A stretch of DNA of 64,000 bases from Chitinophagaceae bacterium. Its GTDB lineage: Bacteria; Bacteroidota; Bacteroidia; Chitinophagales; Chitinophagaceae. A program made the position numbers and the translations under genes. Numbering within the stretch: position 1 is the first letter of the stretch; each line of letters opens with the position of its first letter. The DNA lies in NCBI GenBank assembly GCA_016720585.1, contig JADKKH010000004.1, positions 62,001 to 126,000 of the forward strand, in the 5' to 3' direction. Below the pieces are notes generated by a model. That model was given only the letters and a program-made list of their open reading frames with translations, was not told the origin of the DNA and made no database searches. This document shows positions 62,755-64,000 of this stretch, piece after piece.

Positions 62755-63691
62755 AAAATATTTTCTTACGGAAGAAATACCAGCCAATAATGAGGGCTAT
62801 GCCCAACGATAAAAAGGCTACTATATAAAAGGCATATTTGGAATGTTCAAAACCGCTGGGCACATTCATGCCAAATAAACTGGCGATCAGCACCGGGAAT
62901 GTGAGGACGATCGTGATAACAGCCAGTCTTTTCAACACCTGGTTCTGATTATTGGCAATGATACTGGCAAATGCATCCAGGGTACTGCTCAGGATATTGG
63001 TATAAATATTCGACATCTCCAGGGCCTGGGAATTATCAACAATAAGGTCATTCAGAATTTCTTTCTCATCCTCTGTAAGTCCCAGGAAATTCGTCCTTTC
63101 AATTTTCATCATCAGCATTTCATTGGACCGGAGGGCTGTTACCAGGTAAACCAGGCTTTTTTGAATACGCATCAGTTCGAGCAGGTGCTCATTCCGGCTG
63201 GCAGCGTAGAGTTTTTGTTCGTAAATATTTCTGCGCTGATTGATTTCTTTAAGGTGCTCCATGAAATTCTGAACGATCTTTTCAAAAATTTTCAACACCA
63301 TCATATTCCGGTTATCCGGCTGACGGTTCTGGAAGGTATTCAGGAATTTTTTGATAGCGGCATTCTCAAATGAATTTACGGTGACTACCTGGTTATGCGT
63401 AAGAATGATACAGATCGGAATAGTGATATAATACGCATCGCTTTCATTAAAGGAATTATTCTCTGTGGGCGTTTTGATGACGATCAGCTTCACATTATCC
63501 TCTTCTTCAAAACGGCTTCTTTCATCTATGTCAAGTGAGTCAGTTAAAAAGTCAATGGGAATATCCAACGCAGCCGATAATTCAGAAAACTCTTCCTGTT
63601 TCAGGGGTGGCAATACGTTTACCCAAACCCCATTTTCAGGTTTGTCTACTTCTACTGTTTTCTGGTTGATATTTTTGAAATATTGAATCAT
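62753..63691 (-). CDS. corA: CorA-family magnesium/cation transporter
   Basis: 312 residues from the ATG at 63691 (MIQYFKNINQKTVEVD). An upstream ATG at 63718 lies above the -7 box and is unlikely. A long N-terminal alpha/beta and helical cytosolic part is followed by two C-terminal helices with the pore motif GMN (LFGMNVPSGFEH, ~265-276). It forms a pentameric Mg2+ or Co2+ channel. The REP element overlaps its stop. It lies downstream of, and separate from, the DinB-type gene at the window edge. Confidence 0.9.
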   Translation of the reverse strand: MIQYFKNINQKTVEVDKPENGVWVNVLPPLKQEEFSELSAALDIPIDFLTDSLDIDERSRFEEEDNVKLIVIKTPTENNSFNESDAYYITIPICIILTHNQVVTVNSFENAAIKKFLNTFQNRQPDNRNMMVLKIFEKIVQNFMEHLKEINQRRNIYEQKLYAASRNEHLLELMRIQKSLVYLVTALRSNEMLMMKIERTNFLGLTEDEKEILNDLIVDNSQALEMSNIYTNILSSTLDAFASIIANNQNQVLKRLAVITIVLTFPVLIASLFGMNVPSGFEHSKYAFYIVAFLSLGIALIIGWYFFRKKIF

Positions 63692-63700
63692 AAACCGCGG

Positions 63701-63708
63701 CAAAGGTA
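63701..63708 (-). promoter_or_regulatory. -7 box (TACCTTTG) before corA
   Basis: The minus strand reads TACCTTTG, ending 9 bases before the ATG at 63691, which supports that start. A -33 element at normal spacing is not evident. Confidence 0.45.
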
Positions 63709-63818
63709 AGCCGGACATTTCAGATTCTGTTAGTCAATCTTTCTGGAGTTACGGATCTTTTTTTTACCACAGATTGTAGTGATTAATTCACATATTACAC
63801 GGTGAAATCTGTGAATAT

Positions 63819-64000
63819 TTAATCTGTGATATCAGTGGATAATCTTTCCCGGATTATGTGAAGATGATGTTCGGTGTGGTAGATGGTAAAAAAACCAAGT
63901 TCCCGCAGGGTAATTTTTCCCAGCAGGGGATGCGGGGCGAGGTATCGGTCTAATTGCGGGTCCTCCCAATTTTTTTGAATGGTAGAAATCAATTTTTCCA
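63819..64000 (-). CDS. DinB/DUF1569-type protein, C-terminal 60 residues (5' end outside window)
   Basis: A minus-strand frame enters from the window edge, reads EKLISTIQKNWEDPQLDRY, then HPLLGKITLRELGFFTIYH and TEHHLHIIRERL, and stops at 63819. The HPLFGKLT... TIYHTEHHLHQI pattern, with the metal His pair, is the end of the DinB-type DUF1569 helical-bundle family. Function unknown, possibly a thiol transferase. Only the C-terminus is visible. It reads toward corA across a 110-base spacer in which the corA promoter lies. Confidence 0.75.
   Translation of the reverse strand, partial: EKLISTIQKNWEDPQLDRYLAPHPLLGKITLRELGFFTIYHTEHHLHIIRERLSTDITD

Overview
The window looks like a piece of a Bacteroidota chromosome, most likely Chitinophagaceae or a close relative. 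The evidence is: a TonB-dependent receptor with an N-terminal carboxypeptidase-like domain; several lipoproteins with a Ser-Cys or Ala-Cys lipobox; the futalosine-pathway gene mqnA; DUF4382, DNRLRE and YfhO families; weak Shine-Dalgarno sequences; and recurring TANNTTTG (-7) boxes just upstream of start codons. It is an ordinary chromosomal segment with housekeeping genes (hscB, tsaD, trmN6, prfC, purB, mqnA, corA-like), a stress-type island, an ECF sigma/CHAT region and a long surface-glycan operon. I see no phage, insertion sequence or CRISPR array.

Layout. 1-6.7 kb (minus): a tight operon of UbiA-like protein, M42 peptidase, a 55-residue membrane protein, a methyltransferase and two tandem membrane sulfatase-like proteins, the first broken and the second cut by the window edge. 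6.8-18.8 kb: LuxE-like protein, then a stress-type island with phosphoribosyltransferase, alpha/beta hydrolase, DUF892 protein, erythromycin-esterase-like protein, PEBP, tandem UspA, YdjM-like hydrolase, phospholipase D, Na/Pi cotransporter and L,D-transpeptidase. 18.8-25.6 kb: tRNA-Leu(CAA), hscB, ECF sigma factor and membrane anti-sigma factor, a DUF4382 lipoprotein, and a convergent operon of a lipoprotein and a large TPR-CHAT putative protease. 25.8-35.6 kb: saccharopine-dehydrogenase-like enzyme, trmN6, tsaD, FtsX/MacB permease, M13 peptidase, a nucleotide cyclase-TolB-TPR protein and a MOSC protein.

35.8-44.6 kb is odd: MtfA, a lectin-like secreted protein, a zinc-type alcohol dehydrogenase, a small NTF2-like protein and prfC are all interrupted by single-base indels, mostly in homopolymers. 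These look more like base-calling errors than decay. A CDGSH protein and the TonB receptor in the same stretch are intact.

44.6-64 kb: REPIN-like repeats, GNAT, a TylF-like methyltransferase, purB, then a repeat-filled divergent promoter region (G12 plus eight perfect TTGTTCC heptamers) and mqnA. A nine-gene plus-strand glycan operon follows (48.6-56.3 kb): an RfbF nucleotidyltransferase, two SDR epimerases, an RmlC-type cupin, two paralogous GT2 glycosyltransferases and three different methyltransferase-fold proteins. Then come a DNRLRE lipoprotein, GT4 plus YfhO, a queuosine-precursor transporter, a Nudix hydrolase, CorA and the end of a DinB-type gene.

The most promising candidates for undescribed biology are the ECF sigma/anti-sigma/CHAT arrangement, the erythromycin-esterase/phosphoribosyltransferase stress island, and the heptamer array that supplies the -33 element of the mqnA promoter. 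All functions are inferred from sequence reading alone.
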